The position numbers and the translations under genes were made by a program. This document shows, piece by piece, positions 35,076 through 44,869 of a stretch of DNA of 64,000 nt. The DNA comes from Pseudofrankia saprophytica (GTDB lineage: Bacteria > Actinomycetota > Actinomycetes > Frankiales > Frankiaceae). The DNA is taken from NCBI RefSeq assembly GCF_000235425.2, contig NZ_KI912266.1, forward strand, positions 1,996,088 through 2,060,087. Reading direction: 5' to 3'. Within the stretch, counting starts at the first letter, position 1, and each line of letters starts with the position of its first letter. The notes under the pieces were generated by a model. It saw only the letters and a list, made by a program, of their open reading frames with translations. It did no database searches and was not told the origin of the DNA.

Positions 35076-37358
35076 CTAGCGTTCGGCGAGGCGACGTTGT
35101 AGGTCGAGGTGACGGAACTGGTAGACCGCGCCGACCTGGCGGAGCACTCCGCGGTTCTGGTGGGCGTCGGCGAGGAAGGCCATCAGGTTGGGTGGTAGCT
35201 GGCGGTGCGCAAGCATGTAGGCACGCGCGACGGTGAACCGCCCCCAGGCGGTCTTCAGGATCCCGCCGACGGTTCCTCCGACGATGCCAATCGTGATGCC
35301 TGTTGCCAGACCTGGTCCGGGTCCGAATGCCAGCCGGAGGGCGATGCCGACGGCCAGGCCGCCGATAGTCGCGTACGTCAGTGCGAACGAGAGGAACGCT
35401 GTGCGGTCCCCGGCGATGGTCGGCCCTGGGCCGGGGGCGGTCTCAAGTTCCACCGGTTTCGGCTGGAAGCCGAGCATGAGCGCGATGATCAGACCTACGG
35501 CGGCCCCGAAGGCGATCGTGGCTGCAGGGTCGAGTGGTGTGTCAGTGCAGATGTCGAGTAGCAGCAGGATGCCAGCGCCGGGTAGAAACCCGCCCGCGAG
35601 GCCACCTACGAACCGAGCTGGGCGTAGGCGAGTCTGGGTGGGCCGGTCGATGGGGCGTCGACGCACGGTCTCGGCCATCCGCGCTCCGCTGGGCGCGGCC
35701 ACCAGAAACCCGATGACGCCGTGAATGATGCCTTCCGCAATTCCGATCGTGAGTCCGGCAATGAGGCCGACGAAGGTCGCGATCCCGAGGGTGAACGCGC
35801 GTCGGGGGACCGCGTCGGGTAGGCGCCACCAGGCGAGGTCGGGCTGGCCGTCGAGATCCCGCTGGAGGTGGCGGGCGAGAAAGGTCAGCCAGCGTTCTGC
35901 ATCGGCTGCGTTCCAGTGGGGCTGGCGCTCGGGGTCGGGATGATCGCGGTAGGCGGCGGTGATGAACGCGTCGAACAAGTGGTGCTCGATGGATGTCACT
36001 GTGGGGAACAGACTGGAATCGAGTAGTTCGCTGGGGGAGCGACCGGCCGCGATGTCCGGCTCGCCTGGGCTAGGGTTGTAGACGGCCCGGGCCAGCCCGG
36101 CCATCAGCGGAGTTGCCAGAGCCCGGCCCACCGGTGACGCGGGCTTAGCGGTGAGGGCGGCCACTATCGGTGCCCAGTTTTTTTCAGCGGAAGGCCCGCT
36201 GGCGGCGTCGCGCAGATAGGTCGCTACGTCTTCGGGGGCGAGAGGGCACAGCTGAATACCGGCGGCGCCGATCAGTCGCACTTCGGCGCCCCGCGTGGGG
36301 TGTGAGGCTCGCCGGTATGCCCTGGTCCGGCACGTCAGGACAAGTTGCTGTCCCGCCTGCAGGGCGCTGTTGATCTTACTGATCGCCTGCCCGCGGACCG
36401 CGTCGGGGATCTCGTCGAGCCCGTCGAGGAGGAGCACAAGCATGCCGGTGTCGAGGAGCATCTGCGCGCGCGTGCGTTTTCTGGCGTCATCGTCGGCACG
36501 CTCTGCGAGAGCCGGATAGTCGGTAGCGAGTCGGTTTGCCAGCCAGATGTCGAGGCGTTGCCGGGTCGGGTTCCAGGAAGCCAGGGGAAGCAGCACCGGA
36601 ACCGGTCCGCCCGCCGGGCGGCGGGCGAGCAGGTCCAGGAGTAGCCGGACCAACAGCATCGTCTTGCCAGATCCCGGCTCGCCAAGCACCACCAGTCGGT
36701 GCGTTGGTACACGGGTCAGGATGTTGGCCAGACCGCCGTCGCTGCCCGCCAGCTCCTTCGGCCCGGTCGCCCAGCCTCGCGTGGCTGGGCGACCCGGAAC
36801 GGAAGGCCACCCAGCCCCGGCGGTCGCCAGCCGAACCAATGACCGCCAAGGCTGCATCAGCGAAGGGTTTACCGGTTCCCAGGACACCGATAGCGGGGCC
36901 GGATCGTTGAGCCGCCGGAACCGGGCCTCCGCGGCCCATTGAGTTCCGACCGCGACCGCGAGCCCGTCTGCGACCCGCTCGGCAGGCGCACGGTCTGCCT
37001 CGGAAGCTGCCTGCTCCCAACCGGAGGTGCGAACTCGACGCCGAGGCGGCGTCCACGCGGCCGGTCTCGTCGCTGTCGCGTCGGCGGTCAGGACGGTGGC
37101 CGACACGTCGCCGCCGAACGCCGGGTTGTATGGGTACAACTCGCGAGCGGCAGCCAATAGCTGTTCCCGTCCGTCGTCCTGTACTCCGGAGCGCAGTTCC
37201 TGGGAGACAGAAGCCCAGAACAGCAACGGCGTCGACGCGTCGAATGGGACATGGCTAGCCGGGAACCCGGCTCGGTCCAACACGAGATGCGCAGAGTCTC
37301 GGTCTCGGAAGATGGCCGCGAACGCGCCCACCTCCGCGACCGTCAGGCCGTCATCCAC
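35076..37358 (-). CDS. EAD1-NACHT ATPase with C-terminal membrane segments
   Basis: This 760-aa protein starts with EAD1 (residues 1-85: LTVAEVGAFAAIFRDRDSAH, ELYPYNPAF), which pairs with similar domains such as that of the protein at 28864. A NACHT ATPase follows, with Walker A LGEPGSGKT near 223-231 and Walker B VLLLDGLDEIPD near 305-317. From about 535 to 715 there are five or six hydrophobic segments (for example GIATFVGLIAGLTIGIAEGI, FLPGAGILLLLDI, ATGITIGIVGGTVGGI), suggesting membrane insertion or pore formation. The last 50 residues match the fragment at 22055-22285. The GTG start has only a moderate ribosome site. A membrane-acting NLR-like defence protein is the likely role. Confidence 0.85.
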   Translation of the reverse strand: MDDGLTVAEVGAFAAIFRDRDSAHLVLDRAGFPASHVPFDASTPLLFWASVSQELRSGVQDDGREQLLAAARELYPYNPAFGGDVSATVLTADATATRPAAWTPPRRRVRTSGWEQAASEADRAPAERVADGLAVAVGTQWAAEARFRRLNDPAPLSVSWEPVNPSLMQPWRSLVRLATAGAGWPSVPGRPATRGWATGPKELAGSDGGLANILTRVPTHRLVVLGEPGSGKTMLLVRLLLDLLARRPAGGPVPVLLPLASWNPTRQRLDIWLANRLATDYPALAERADDDARKRTRAQMLLDTGMLVLLLDGLDEIPDAVRGQAISKINSALQAGQQLVLTCRTRAYRRASHPTRGAEVRLIGAAGIQLCPLAPEDVATYLRDAASGPSAEKNWAPIVAALTAKPASPVGRALATPLMAGLARAVYNPSPGEPDIAAGRSPSELLDSSLFPTVTSIEHHLFDAFITAAYRDHPDPERQPHWNAADAERWLTFLARHLQRDLDGQPDLAWWRLPDAVPRRAFTLGIATFVGLIAGLTIGIAEGIIHGVIGFLVAAPSGARMAETVRRRPIDRPTQTRLRPARFVGGLAGGFLPGAGILLLLDICTDTPLDPAATIAFGAAVGLIIALMLGFQPKPVELETAPGPGPTIAGDRTAFLSFALTYATIGGLAVGIALRLAFGPGPGLATGITIGIVGGTVGGILKTAWGRFTVARAYMLAHRQLPPNLMAFLADAHQNRGVLRQVGAVYQFRHLDLQRRLAER

Positions 37359-37585
37359 CCGGCACCCCCGCGCCCGAGTCCACCTGCTGCACGGCGTGCC
37401 CGTGACCAGTGGACAGATCCTCCCACCCTTCCCCGCTGTTGGCCTGGCCGGCTCGCCTGTGTACGGCCAGAGAGGGTTGGTGGTCCTGTTGCTGGCGGGC
37501 TGGGCGCCAGCTGTCGCAACGGGCGCAGAGAGATTCGGTCCTCGCTGCCCGGCGCTGCCGCCGGGCAGCTCCCGGTTTCGGCTTG

Positions 37586-37795
37586 TCAGACTCCGCGCCC
37601 GGGGTCTGGTTCGTCGGGTTTAGACGGATGAGCGGTGACGGCGCGGGCGAGCGCGTCGAGGAGCGCGAGGGCGGCGCCACCCCACGCGGTGGTGAACAGG
37701 TCCGTGGCGCTGACGAGGCCGATTTCGACGGAAGCGGCGCCAGCGCCGGCGATCCCGGCGAGCGCGGCGGCCAGCTGGTGGGGGGTGGCAGTCAT
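37586..37795 (-). CDS. Small hypothetical Ala-rich protein
   Basis: This 69-aa protein starts MTATPHQLAAALAGIAGAGA and is Ala/Gly-rich with an amphipathic or weakly hydrophobic middle and a charged Pro-rich tail. The ATG at 37795 has AGAAGGGA a suitable distance upstream; an in-frame start at 37834 is weaker. It shares strand with the NACHT gene 230 bases further on and is divergent from the sigma-like gene. I do not recognise it. Confidence 0.5.
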   Translation of the reverse strand: MTATPHQLAAALAGIAGAGAASVEIGLVSATDLFTTAWGGAALALLDALARAVTAHPSKPDEPDPGRGV

Positions 37796-37999
37796 GCGTT
37801 GCGTCCCTTCTGCAGGTGTCTGTCGGCCTCTCATAGGGGCGATGGCAGGCTGTCCTCACGCTGGCGGTGTGTCGGCCATTTCTGCGGTGCTCTGTGTGAG
37901 ATCGGGTGTCGCGGCGGCCTACAACCTCGCGTCGGAACCATCACGAGGGACGAGGCTTATGGATGCGTGGCGGAGCGGCCCGGCTCGCGGCGGGCGGCT

Positions 38000-38671
38000 G
38001 TGACGCGCCCCCCAGAATCGACCGTGGGGGACGCTGTGCTGTACGCGCGGCTGGTTGAGGTCGGGTTCGCCGGACCGGACTTTGACGTCGTGGCTGACGC
38101 CCTGGTCCGCTACGCCTATCCGGTGCTCTGTTCCTGGCTGGCCAGCGGCCACATTGTGGAGCAGTGTGCGCGGAGGGGCGTTCGCGGTCTGAGCCGGCTC
38201 GGCTCCGGGACGATGGTTCTGACTCGCCACGATGTCGAGGACCTGGTTCAGGAAACGTTACGGCGGGCCTTGGAACGCTTCGTCGTCGACGGACGCACCG
38301 GCCGGGGCTGGTCGCCCGATGGTGGCGCGGTGCTGACCAGCTACTTCGTCGGGAGCTGCATCCTGCGTTTCGGCGGTGTGTATAAGGCGTGGGAACGCGA
38401 CCAGCGGCAGGTCCGGCCATTCCCGGACTCCCACCTGCTGGACCGAGGGTCGACCGTCCTTGACGACCCGGCAGATCTCGTGATCCTGCGGGAGAAGATC
38501 GCCGAGAAGTTGCCGCCAGACCGACGACGACGCACCGAGATTCTTCTCCATCACGCGGGCTACAGCGACGGCGAGATCGCGCGGATTCTGGGAGATGGCA
38601 CCACTGCTGGCGCGGTCGCGAACCGCCGATACCGCTACCGTAAAAGCCTGGGAGGAGGACAGCAGCCGTGA
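38000..38671 (+). CDS. Sigma-70-like (ECF-type) regulator
   Basis: This 223-aa protein has the layout of a small sigma factor. A region-2-like helix pair appears as HDVEDLVQETLRRALERF (about residues 76-93) and LTSYFVGSCILRFGGVYKAW. A region-4-like helix-turn-helix is near the end, as YSDGEIARILGDGTTAGAVANRRYRYRKSL. The linker differs from classical ECF factors, so it may be a divergent sigma-like protein. The GTG at 38000 is chosen because the frame upstream is a GC shadow. Its stop overlaps the next start by GTGA, so the two are translationally coupled. Confidence 0.6.
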   Translation: MTRPPESTVGDAVLYARLVEVGFAGPDFDVVADALVRYAYPVLCSWLASGHIVEQCARRGVRGLSRLGSGTMVLTRHDVEDLVQETLRRALERFVVDGRTGRGWSPDGGAVLTSYFVGSCILRFGGVYKAWERDQRQVRPFPDSHLLDRGSTVLDDPADLVILREKIAEKLPPDRRRRTEILLHHAGYSDGEIARILGDGTTAGAVANRRYRYRKSLGGGQQP

Positions 38672-39726
38672 CCGATCCCGACGACACCGCCATCCACCAG
38701 CTGCTTGCCGGCTCCTCGCTCGGCGATGACATCAGCCGCCGTCTGCGGGATCGCTCCCCGGACACTCTCCTGAAGACCCTCCGCGCAGACAGCCGCTCAC
38801 CCAAGGACGCGAACGCGCCGGACGTGACACCAAGGTCGACGGGCAACATGGTGACGGCCCGTACACCAAGGTCGACGGGCAACATCGTGACGGTCCGTCG
38901 CATGCTGCTGGGCGCTCAACTGCGCAGGCTCCGCGAGGCGGCCGGCGCCACCCGCGGGGCGGCAGCCCATCACCTCCGAAGCTCGGAGGCGAAGATCAGC
39001 CGTCTTGAGCAGGGGCGTGTCCCGCTCAGGCAGCGTGACGTTGAAGCTCTGTTGAACTTTTATGGTGTGACCGGGGATGCCGAACAGGCATCCTTCCTGT
39101 CGATGGTCCACGACGCCGACCAGCAGGGCTGGTGGCAGAGCAACTCCGACTATCTGCCCGACTGGTTCCAGCCGTACCCCGGGCTGGAAGAGTCCGCGTC
39201 CTTGATCCGGTCGTACGAGGTCCATTACATTCCAACATTCCTCCAGACGGAGGACTACGCCCGGGCGCAAATCACCCAAAACGGCCGAGGTAAGTCACGC
39301 GGGGTGATCGAGGACCGGGTCGCCATGCGCATGAATCGACAGCGGGTCCTCGCGAGACCAGACGGACCCCGGCTGTGGGTAGTCCTTGACGAGATTGCGC
39401 TACGCCGCCCGGTCGGCAGCGCTAAGATCATGAGGAGTCAAATCAGATATCTCATCGATCTGATGAATACCCCGACGCTGACCCTCCAGATCATGCCCTA
39501 TGACCTCGGTGGCCACGCGGCTGAAGGCGGACAGTTCAGTATTCTGCGGTTCCCTGAGGCGGTCCTACCCGATGTGGTCTACCTGGAGTTCTTCGGTGGC
39601 GGCACCTACCTGGACCAGCGCGGCGACGTCGACCACTACATGCAAGCCTGGGACCGGCTGTGCATCGACAGCACAGCCCCATCCCACGCGGTCGACGTAC
39701 TGACAAAGATCATGACCTTGTTCTGA
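38668..39726 (+). CDS. XRE-family DUF5753 regulator with N-terminal extension
   Basis: This 352-aa protein has a helix-turn-helix at about residues 80-140 (LLGAQLRRLREAAGATRGAA, SSEAKISRLEQGRVPLRQRD). A DUF5753 domain follows at about 165-345 (YEVHYIPTFLQTEDYARAQI, LWVVLDEIALRRPVG, LQIMPYDLGGHAAEGGQFSI). The family is common in Streptomyces and Frankia, often next to small partner proteins. The N-terminal 78 residues are unusual, containing a predicted helix and a duplicated 12-residue unit. GTG at 38668 overlaps the sigma-like gene's stop. The pair likely forms a regulatory unit, with the HTH protein perhaps controlling the sigma-like factor. Confidence 0.85.
   Translation: MTDPDDTAIHQLLAGSSLGDDISRRLRDRSPDTLLKTLRADSRSPKDANAPDVTPRSTGNMVTARTPRSTGNIVTVRRMLLGAQLRRLREAAGATRGAAAHHLRSSEAKISRLEQGRVPLRQRDVEALLNFYGVTGDAEQASFLSMVHDADQQGWWQSNSDYLPDWFQPYPGLEESASLIRSYEVHYIPTFLQTEDYARAQITQNGRGKSRGVIEDRVAMRMNRQRVLARPDGPRLWVVLDEIALRRPVGSAKIMRSQIRYLIDLMNTPTLTLQIMPYDLGGHAAEGGQFSILRFPEAVLPDVVYLEFFGGGTYLDQRGDVDHYMQAWDRLCIDSTAPSHAVDVLTKIMTLF
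38827..38898 (+). repeat. 36-bp tandem duplication inside the XRE gene
   Basis: Two adjacent 36-base units differ at only two positions and encode TPRSTGNMVTAR and TPRSTGNIVTVR. They lie in the non-conserved N-terminal extension just before the helix-turn-helix and keep the frame. Confidence 0.95.
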
Positions 39727-40015
39727 CACGCCCATGGGCGGCGCGCTCACCGGGCAGCGCCCGGCGGACTCCGGCGAGGTCCGCTACGCCGGCCGCGACC
39801 GCCGAAGCGCAGGGCCATCTCGCCGCGCCTCCAGCGATGCTGAAGAGGTAGCCGAGCGTCGCCGACAACGTCGCCACCTCGGCTTCGCGTCGCGAACACC
39901 TGGGGCGATAGCTGAGTCCTTCCGCGCACGTGAGCGTGCCGATCGCGGCGTTAAGCTGTTCGCAGTTCTCGGGGGGAGAAGGTGTCGTGACGACGTGCGG
40001 CACGACGTGAGTTCG

Positions 40016-43000
40016 ATGTGGCGGCCGCTGGATGAGCGGGATCCGGAGCAGGTCGGTCCCTATCGGCTGCTCGGGCGGGCTGGCGTGGGCGGGATGGGTG
40101 TCGTCTACGTCGCGGAGACCGCGGAGGGCCGTCGGGTCGCCGTCAAGGTGATCAGGGACGAATGGGCGCGCGACCAGGAGTTCCGCGCTCGTTTCCGCCG
40201 CGAGATCGCTGTTGTCCGCAGGGTGGACGGCTTCTGCACGGCGCCGGTGATCGATGCGGATGCTGACTCTCCCAGGCCCTATCTGGTCACAGAGTTCGTG
40301 CGCGGGCCGAGCCTGTCCCAGATGATCAAAGAGGACGGTCCGCTGGCTCCGGCCGCGCTCAAGCAGGTGGCGGTCGCGGTGGCGACGGCGTTGGTTGCCA
40401 TTCACCGGGTCGGGGTCGTGCACCGCGATCTGAAACCGTCCAACGTGCTGATGTCGCCGGTCGGCCCAAAGGTGATTGATTTTGGGATCGCCCGGGCATT
40501 GGATGCGGTGACGGGTGCGACCAGCCAGTTCATCGGCCAGCTTGGCACCCCGGGATTCATGGCACCGGAGCAGGCGTCCCTGGACGAGGTCACCGCCGCG
40601 GCCGACGTGTTCGCCTGGGGCGCGATGGTCGTCTTCGCCGGGACCGGTCGGCAGCCTTTCGGTGCGGGGCCGGTCCATGTCCTTACCCATCGGGTCGTGC
40701 ACGAGCCACCCCGACTGGACGGCCTCGACCCGAGCCTCCTTCCCCTGGTTCAGGCCGCGATGGCGAAGGACCCGGCGCTGCGGCCCTCAGCCCAGGATCT
40801 CCTGGCGCGTCTCCTCGCGGCGGAGCCGGCGGAGGTCAATAAGGAATCCGGCGCGTTCGGCCAACTCACCGCCGCAGGCATGAACGGCACGCACGCACCC
40901 GCCTCCGCGCCAGCCGTTGAAGCGAAACCCACGAGCCACCCGTCCGTGTCCGCGTCGGCCGCCACGGTCGACTCCACCCCCACGGCGGACGGTGCCATGG
41001 ATGAGGCGGCTAGGGCGACGCTCACCGGACGGACGGTCCTTGCAGGCCCGGCGTTCATCGCTCTCGAGGCCGTCCCAGACGGCGAACGGTCAGGCCCCCC
41101 GCGCCGTGGGGCCATGCGCTGGGCGCGGTCTCGGACGCGTCTGCTGGTGGTGACTGTGGTGGCGACAGCAGCCATCACCCTCGCCGTCGTGCTCGCCGTC
41201 GCCCCATGGTCCCGCGGGACAGGCCAGGCAGCCGGATCGACGGCGCAGCAGCAGCTCGCCGCCTCGTCACGCCGGTTGGCCGACCTGGCGCTGACGACGT
41301 TCGAGACCGATCGCGGGCTCGGCAGGCGGCTCGCGGCGGCGGCCTACCGCATCGCCCCCACGCCCGAGGCGCGTACCGCCCTGACCATGACCGTCTACGA
41401 TTCCGCGAACACCCAGATCTTCGAGACGATGCCAGACAGCAACGTCACCTTTTCCGCGGACGGTGCGCTGGCCGCGACGTCGAGCTGGAGAACCCGCGAG
41501 GTGAAGGTCTGGACCGTGTCCGCGGACGGCGTGCGGGAGATCGCGACGCTGCCCAGTCTGGACACGGTGGACGACGTCGCGTTCTCACCGGACCGGAGAA
41601 TGCTGGCGGTCGCGAACCAATACTCGGCGATCCAGGTCTGGGATATCTCGTCTGTCAGCAGCCCCACGCTCACAACAACGATTCCCCAGCTCGGTACCCT
41701 CTTCGGCGTCACCTTCACCCACGACAGCGCATTCGTGGCGACGATCGGATACAGCGACGGCACGATCGCCGCGCTCTGGGACGCGCATACCGGACGGCGG
41801 GTGAGCACGTTCACCATCCGCGGGGCGGATCCGGACAGGAACTACTGGTCGTCGGCTCTTGTCCTCTCGCGCCATGGCGCCATGGCCGCGGTCCAGCCGG
41901 CAGACGGCGGCCTCGAGCTCTGGACCATCCCGGGCGACGCGCCCGCGACGCGACGCGCCGTCTTGCCGGAGGCGCTGGGTTTTCTCGGTGCACCCGACGG
42001 CGTGGACTTCTCTCCTGACGAGCGGGTTCTGGCCACGGCGAGTGGACGGCGCGACGTCCGGCTATGGGATATTGGTCGGCCCGATAGTCCCACTCCGCTC
42101 GGAGCTCTTACCGGCCACACCGACTCCGTTGTCGCCGTCAAGTTCTCGCCCGACGGCAGAACACTCGCGACCAGCGCCCGTGACCGCACGGTGCGCATCT
42201 GGGACGTTGCCGACCCCCGGGCGCCCCGGCTCCTGTCGGTACTGACCGGGAACACCGACGTAGTTTTCGACCTGGCGTTCTCCGACGACGGTCGGACTCT
42301 CACCACCGCGACCAGCTTCACCGGCGTGATCAGGCGGTGGGATCTCACCGCGCCACGCAGCCCCGTGCAGGTGTCCACCCTCGCAGGTCACCAGAGCTGG
42401 GTCAGGTCCGCGACGTTCTCACCGCACAGCGGGCTGCTGGCCAGCGCCAGCAACGACGGGACCGTCCGTCTCTGGGATGCCGCCCACCCGGGCCAGCCCG
42501 GACGGACCTTGAGAATCGCGGCCTCCGGCGTCGGGGCACTGGACGCCGCGTTCTCGCCGGACGGCGCGTTACTCGCCACGGCGGCCGGCGACGGCACCGC
42601 ACGACTGTGGGAACTCGCCCCTGCCGGCACCGGGAGCGGCGGTACCCCACGCGCGCGTGGGGCACTCGACGGCCACACCAAGCGCATCTGGGCTGTGGCA
42701 TTCTCCCCAGACGGCCGCACGGTGGCCACAGCCAGCGATGACGACACGGCCCGGCTCTGGGATGTCTCCAACCCGGACCGCCCTCGGCCGATCGCTGTGC
42801 TCACTGGGCACACCCAAGGCGTCCGCGACGTGGAGTTCTCACCGGACGGCCGCACGCTCGCCACGGTCAGCGACGACCACACCGCTCGGCTCTGGGACGT
42901 CGCGAACGTCGCCCATCCCACCATGCGCGCAACCCTGACCGGTCACACCAGCCATGTCCTCGGTGTCGCCTTCTCCCCGGACGGCCGCACATTGGCGACT

Positions 43001-43405
43001 ACCAGCGAGGACACAACCGTCCGGCTCTGGAACATCGGCACGTCCGCACCGACTCTGACCAGGATCCTCACAGGCCACGTCGGCCGCGTGTGGGGCGTTA
43101 TGTTCTCGCCGGATGGGCAGGCCCTGGCCACGGCGAGCGGTGATGACACAGTCCGCTTCTGGGACCTGCGGCATCCGGGCAGGTCGGCCATTCTCGTAGG
43201 CCACACCAAGGGTGTGCTGGGCGCCGCCTTCTCACCCGACGGCAACTATCTGGCGACGACCAGCGACGACTACGCCGTCCGACTGTGGGACCTGAACCCG
43301 GCAGACGCCTTACGGCGCCTCTGCACACAGCCGGGCAGCGGCCTGTCCCCACAGGAGTGGCAACGCTTCGTCCCGGACCTCGAATACCATCCCCTCTGCC
43401 CGTGA
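40016..43405 (+). CDS. Membrane Ser/Thr kinase with fourteen WD40 units
   Basis: This 1129-aa protein is a Hanks-type kinase (residues about 15-275). The glycine loop is GRAGVGGMGVVYVAE, the ATP lysine is K44, and the catalytic loop HRDLKPSN has D138, followed by IDFG and APEQ. A transmembrane helix lies at about 375-397 (LLVVTVVATAAITLAVVLAV). The remaining 700 residues hold fourteen WD40 units, for example HTDSVVAVKFSPDGRTLATS, which fit two seven-blade propellers on the outer face. The C-terminal CTQPGSGLSPQEWQRFVP tail is common in such proteins. The ATG at 40016 is used; in-frame GTGs at 39995 and 40007 are alternatives. It is larger than the kinase at 3445 but built alike. Confidence 0.92.
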   Translation: MWRPLDERDPEQVGPYRLLGRAGVGGMGVVYVAETAEGRRVAVKVIRDEWARDQEFRARFRREIAVVRRVDGFCTAPVIDADADSPRPYLVTEFVRGPSLSQMIKEDGPLAPAALKQVAVAVATALVAIHRVGVVHRDLKPSNVLMSPVGPKVIDFGIARALDAVTGATSQFIGQLGTPGFMAPEQASLDEVTAAADVFAWGAMVVFAGTGRQPFGAGPVHVLTHRVVHEPPRLDGLDPSLLPLVQAAMAKDPALRPSAQDLLARLLAAEPAEVNKESGAFGQLTAAGMNGTHAPASAPAVEAKPTSHPSVSASAATVDSTPTADGAMDEAARATLTGRTVLAGPAFIALEAVPDGERSGPPRRGAMRWARSRTRLLVVTVVATAAITLAVVLAVAPWSRGTGQAAGSTAQQQLAASSRRLADLALTTFETDRGLGRRLAAAAYRIAPTPEARTALTMTVYDSANTQIFETMPDSNVTFSADGALAATSSWRTREVKVWTVSADGVREIATLPSLDTVDDVAFSPDRRMLAVANQYSAIQVWDISSVSSPTLTTTIPQLGTLFGVTFTHDSAFVATIGYSDGTIAALWDAHTGRRVSTFTIRGADPDRNYWSSALVLSRHGAMAAVQPADGGLELWTIPGDAPATRRAVLPEALGFLGAPDGVDFSPDERVLATASGRRDVRLWDIGRPDSPTPLGALTGHTDSVVAVKFSPDGRTLATSARDRTVRIWDVADPRAPRLLSVLTGNTDVVFDLAFSDDGRTLTTATSFTGVIRRWDLTAPRSPVQVSTLAGHQSWVRSATFSPHSGLLASASNDGTVRLWDAAHPGQPGRTLRIAASGVGALDAAFSPDGALLATAAGDGTARLWELAPAGTGSGGTPRARGALDGHTKRIWAVAFSPDGRTVATASDDDTARLWDVSNPDRPRPIAVLTGHTQGVRDVEFSPDGRTLATVSDDHTARLWDVANVAHPTMRATLTGHTSHVLGVAFSPDGRTLATTSEDTTVRLWNIGTSAPTLTRILTGHVGRVWGVMFSPDGQALATASGDDTVRFWDLRHPGRSAILVGHTKGVLGAAFSPDGNYLATTSDDYAVRLWDLNPADALRRLCTQPGSGLSPQEWQRFVPDLEYHPLCP

Positions 43406-43454
43406 GGCACATTCCACCTCTACCTACCCGGACGGCCCCGGACCTGACCTCGAC

Positions 43455-43675
43455 ATCTGTCAGCCCGCGGGAGTCGCGGAGGCGCCTGTTTCGTTCGGAG
43501 GGTCGGGGCGTGCGGTGGGCCGGGCGGGCTTGAGGGTCAGACCGCCGCGGCGAATGTTCTGGACGAGCGCGTGTCCACTGCTGATCGTCTGGGCGGAGCG
43601 CGGCCGTTTCAGCCCCGCATGGGCCGGAGCCTGGCCTTGGGTCTGCTGTGGTCGGACTCGATCCGGTTGTTGTCC
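43455..43675 (-). pseudogene. C-terminal fragment of an IS6-family transposase
   Basis: Starting at the edge of IS copy B, the minus strand reads NNRIESDHSRPKARLRPMRG, hits a stop through a missing base, and in the next frame continues LKRPRSAQTISSGHALVQNI. This is the third catalytic Glu region and tail of IS6/IS26-type transposases. The rest of the gene is gone, replaced by the 1194-bp element. Confidence 0.75.
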
Positions 43676-44869
43676 TGTAGCGTGCCAGAACTCGATCCGG
43701 GGGCGTGGCCTGCGGTTTTGCAGCTCCGTCAGGCGGCACGGTGGTACTCGCTGATCACGCCTCCGAGGACCTTGCGGCGGTGGATCGGGCCGTTGAATGG
43801 GGTGACGGTGGCTGGGTCGTGGTTCGGTGGTCGCTGGTCTCGCCCTTGATGAGGGCGATGATCGTTGTAATGGCGGGTGTACTCGTCGAGCACCGTGGTC
43901 GCGTGGCGCTCGCCGTAGAGGAGGATCTTGTCGGTGCATTCCTGGCGGACGGTGCGGATGAACCGTTCGGCGTGGCAGTTCGCCCGGGGTGTCCGCGGTG
44001 GGGTCCGCATGATCTGGATGCCTTCGGCGGCGAACACGTCATCGAACGCCTGGGTGTATTTCGTGTCTCGGTCGCGGATCAGGAAACGGAATGCGTCGAG
44101 TCGTCCGTCGAGGTCCATGGTCAGGTGGCGTGCCTGCTGGGTGACCCAGGCTGCGGTCGGGTGGGCGGTCACGCCGAGGATGTGGACACGCCGGGTCTGG
44201 ATCTCGATGACGAACAGGACGTAGAGCCGGCGCAGGGCGATCGTGTCCAGGTGGAAGAAGTCGGTGGCGAGCAGGCCGGTGGCCTGGGCGTGGAGGAAGG
44301 TGCGCCAGGTGCTGTCGGCGTGGCGGCGCGGCGCTGGGCCGAGACCTGCACTGGCGAGGATGCGACGAATCGTGCCCGCGCCGATCTGATGGCCCAGGCC
44401 GAGTAGTTCTCCTTGGATGCGGCGATGGCCCCAGGTGGGATTGTCGCGGGCCAGTCGGATCGCCAGCGTCCGGAGCTTTTCATCCACCGACGGGCGGCCC
44501 ACCTGGTGGGGGTAGGTCCAGTGTCGGCGGACCAGGCGGCGATGCCAGGCCAGCAGCGTTGCAGGGGTGACCAGCCGGCACGACCGGACCTCGCGGGGTA
44601 GGAGCCGGGCCAGCGCGGCCAGGATCGCGCGGTCTGGCCAGGTGAACCGGGGACGTCCCACCTGACGACGCAACACCGCGACCTCGTGGCGCAGGACCAA
44701 CAGCTCCGTCGTCCTCGCCGCGTCACTGCGCGTCAGCAGGACCAGCCAGTCGAACACCCGCACCATGATCAGATACGCCAGTCGGACCACCATGAGCCAA
44801 TCGTGCACCACGGCACCCGGCGATGAAGTCGCAGGTCAGCGGTCCGAAATCGAGTTCTGGCACGCTACA
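43676..44869 (-). mobile_element. 1194-bp insertion sequence, copy B
   Basis: This is the same length as copy A (27234-28427) but in opposite orientation. The ends read TGTAGCGTGCCAGAACTCGA on the left and its near-complement on the right. It carries one intact-looking transposase gene and truncates an IS6-type transposase. No clear target duplication was found. Two copies in opposite orientation 16 kb apart allow inversion of the DNA between them, which contains both EAD1 genes. Confidence 0.85.
43729..44811 (-). CDS. Integrase-core (rve) transposase, copy B
   Basis: This 360-aa protein is a close paralogue of 27298-28374. The catalytic residues are in [25 protein letters not shown] and [14 protein letters not shown], and it ends EYHRAA like copy A. 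Numerous amino-acid differences from copy A (for example LACLIMV-type changes in the N-terminus and [15 protein letters not shown] against GVQVV) show the two copies are not a very recent duplication. The GTG at 44811 is the upstream-most start; the ATG six codons later is an alternative. Confidence 0.9.
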   Translation of the reverse strand: MVHDWLMVVRLAYLIMVRVFDWLVLLTRSDAARTTELLVLRHEVAVLRRQVGRPRFTWPDRAILAALARLLPREVRSCRLVTPATLLAWHRRLVRRHWTYPHQVGRPSVDEKLRTLAIRLARDNPTWGHRRIQGELLGLGHQIGAGTIRRILASAGLGPAPRRHADSTWRTFLHAQATGLLATDFFHLDTIALRRLYVLFVIEIQTRRVHILGVTAHPTAAWVTQQARHLTMDLDGRLDAFRFLIRDRDTKYTQAFDDVFAAEGIQIMRTPPRTPRANCHAERFIRTVRQECTDKILLYGERHATTVLDEYTRHYNDHRPHQGRDQRPPNHDPATVTPFNGPIHRRKVLGGVISEYHRAA

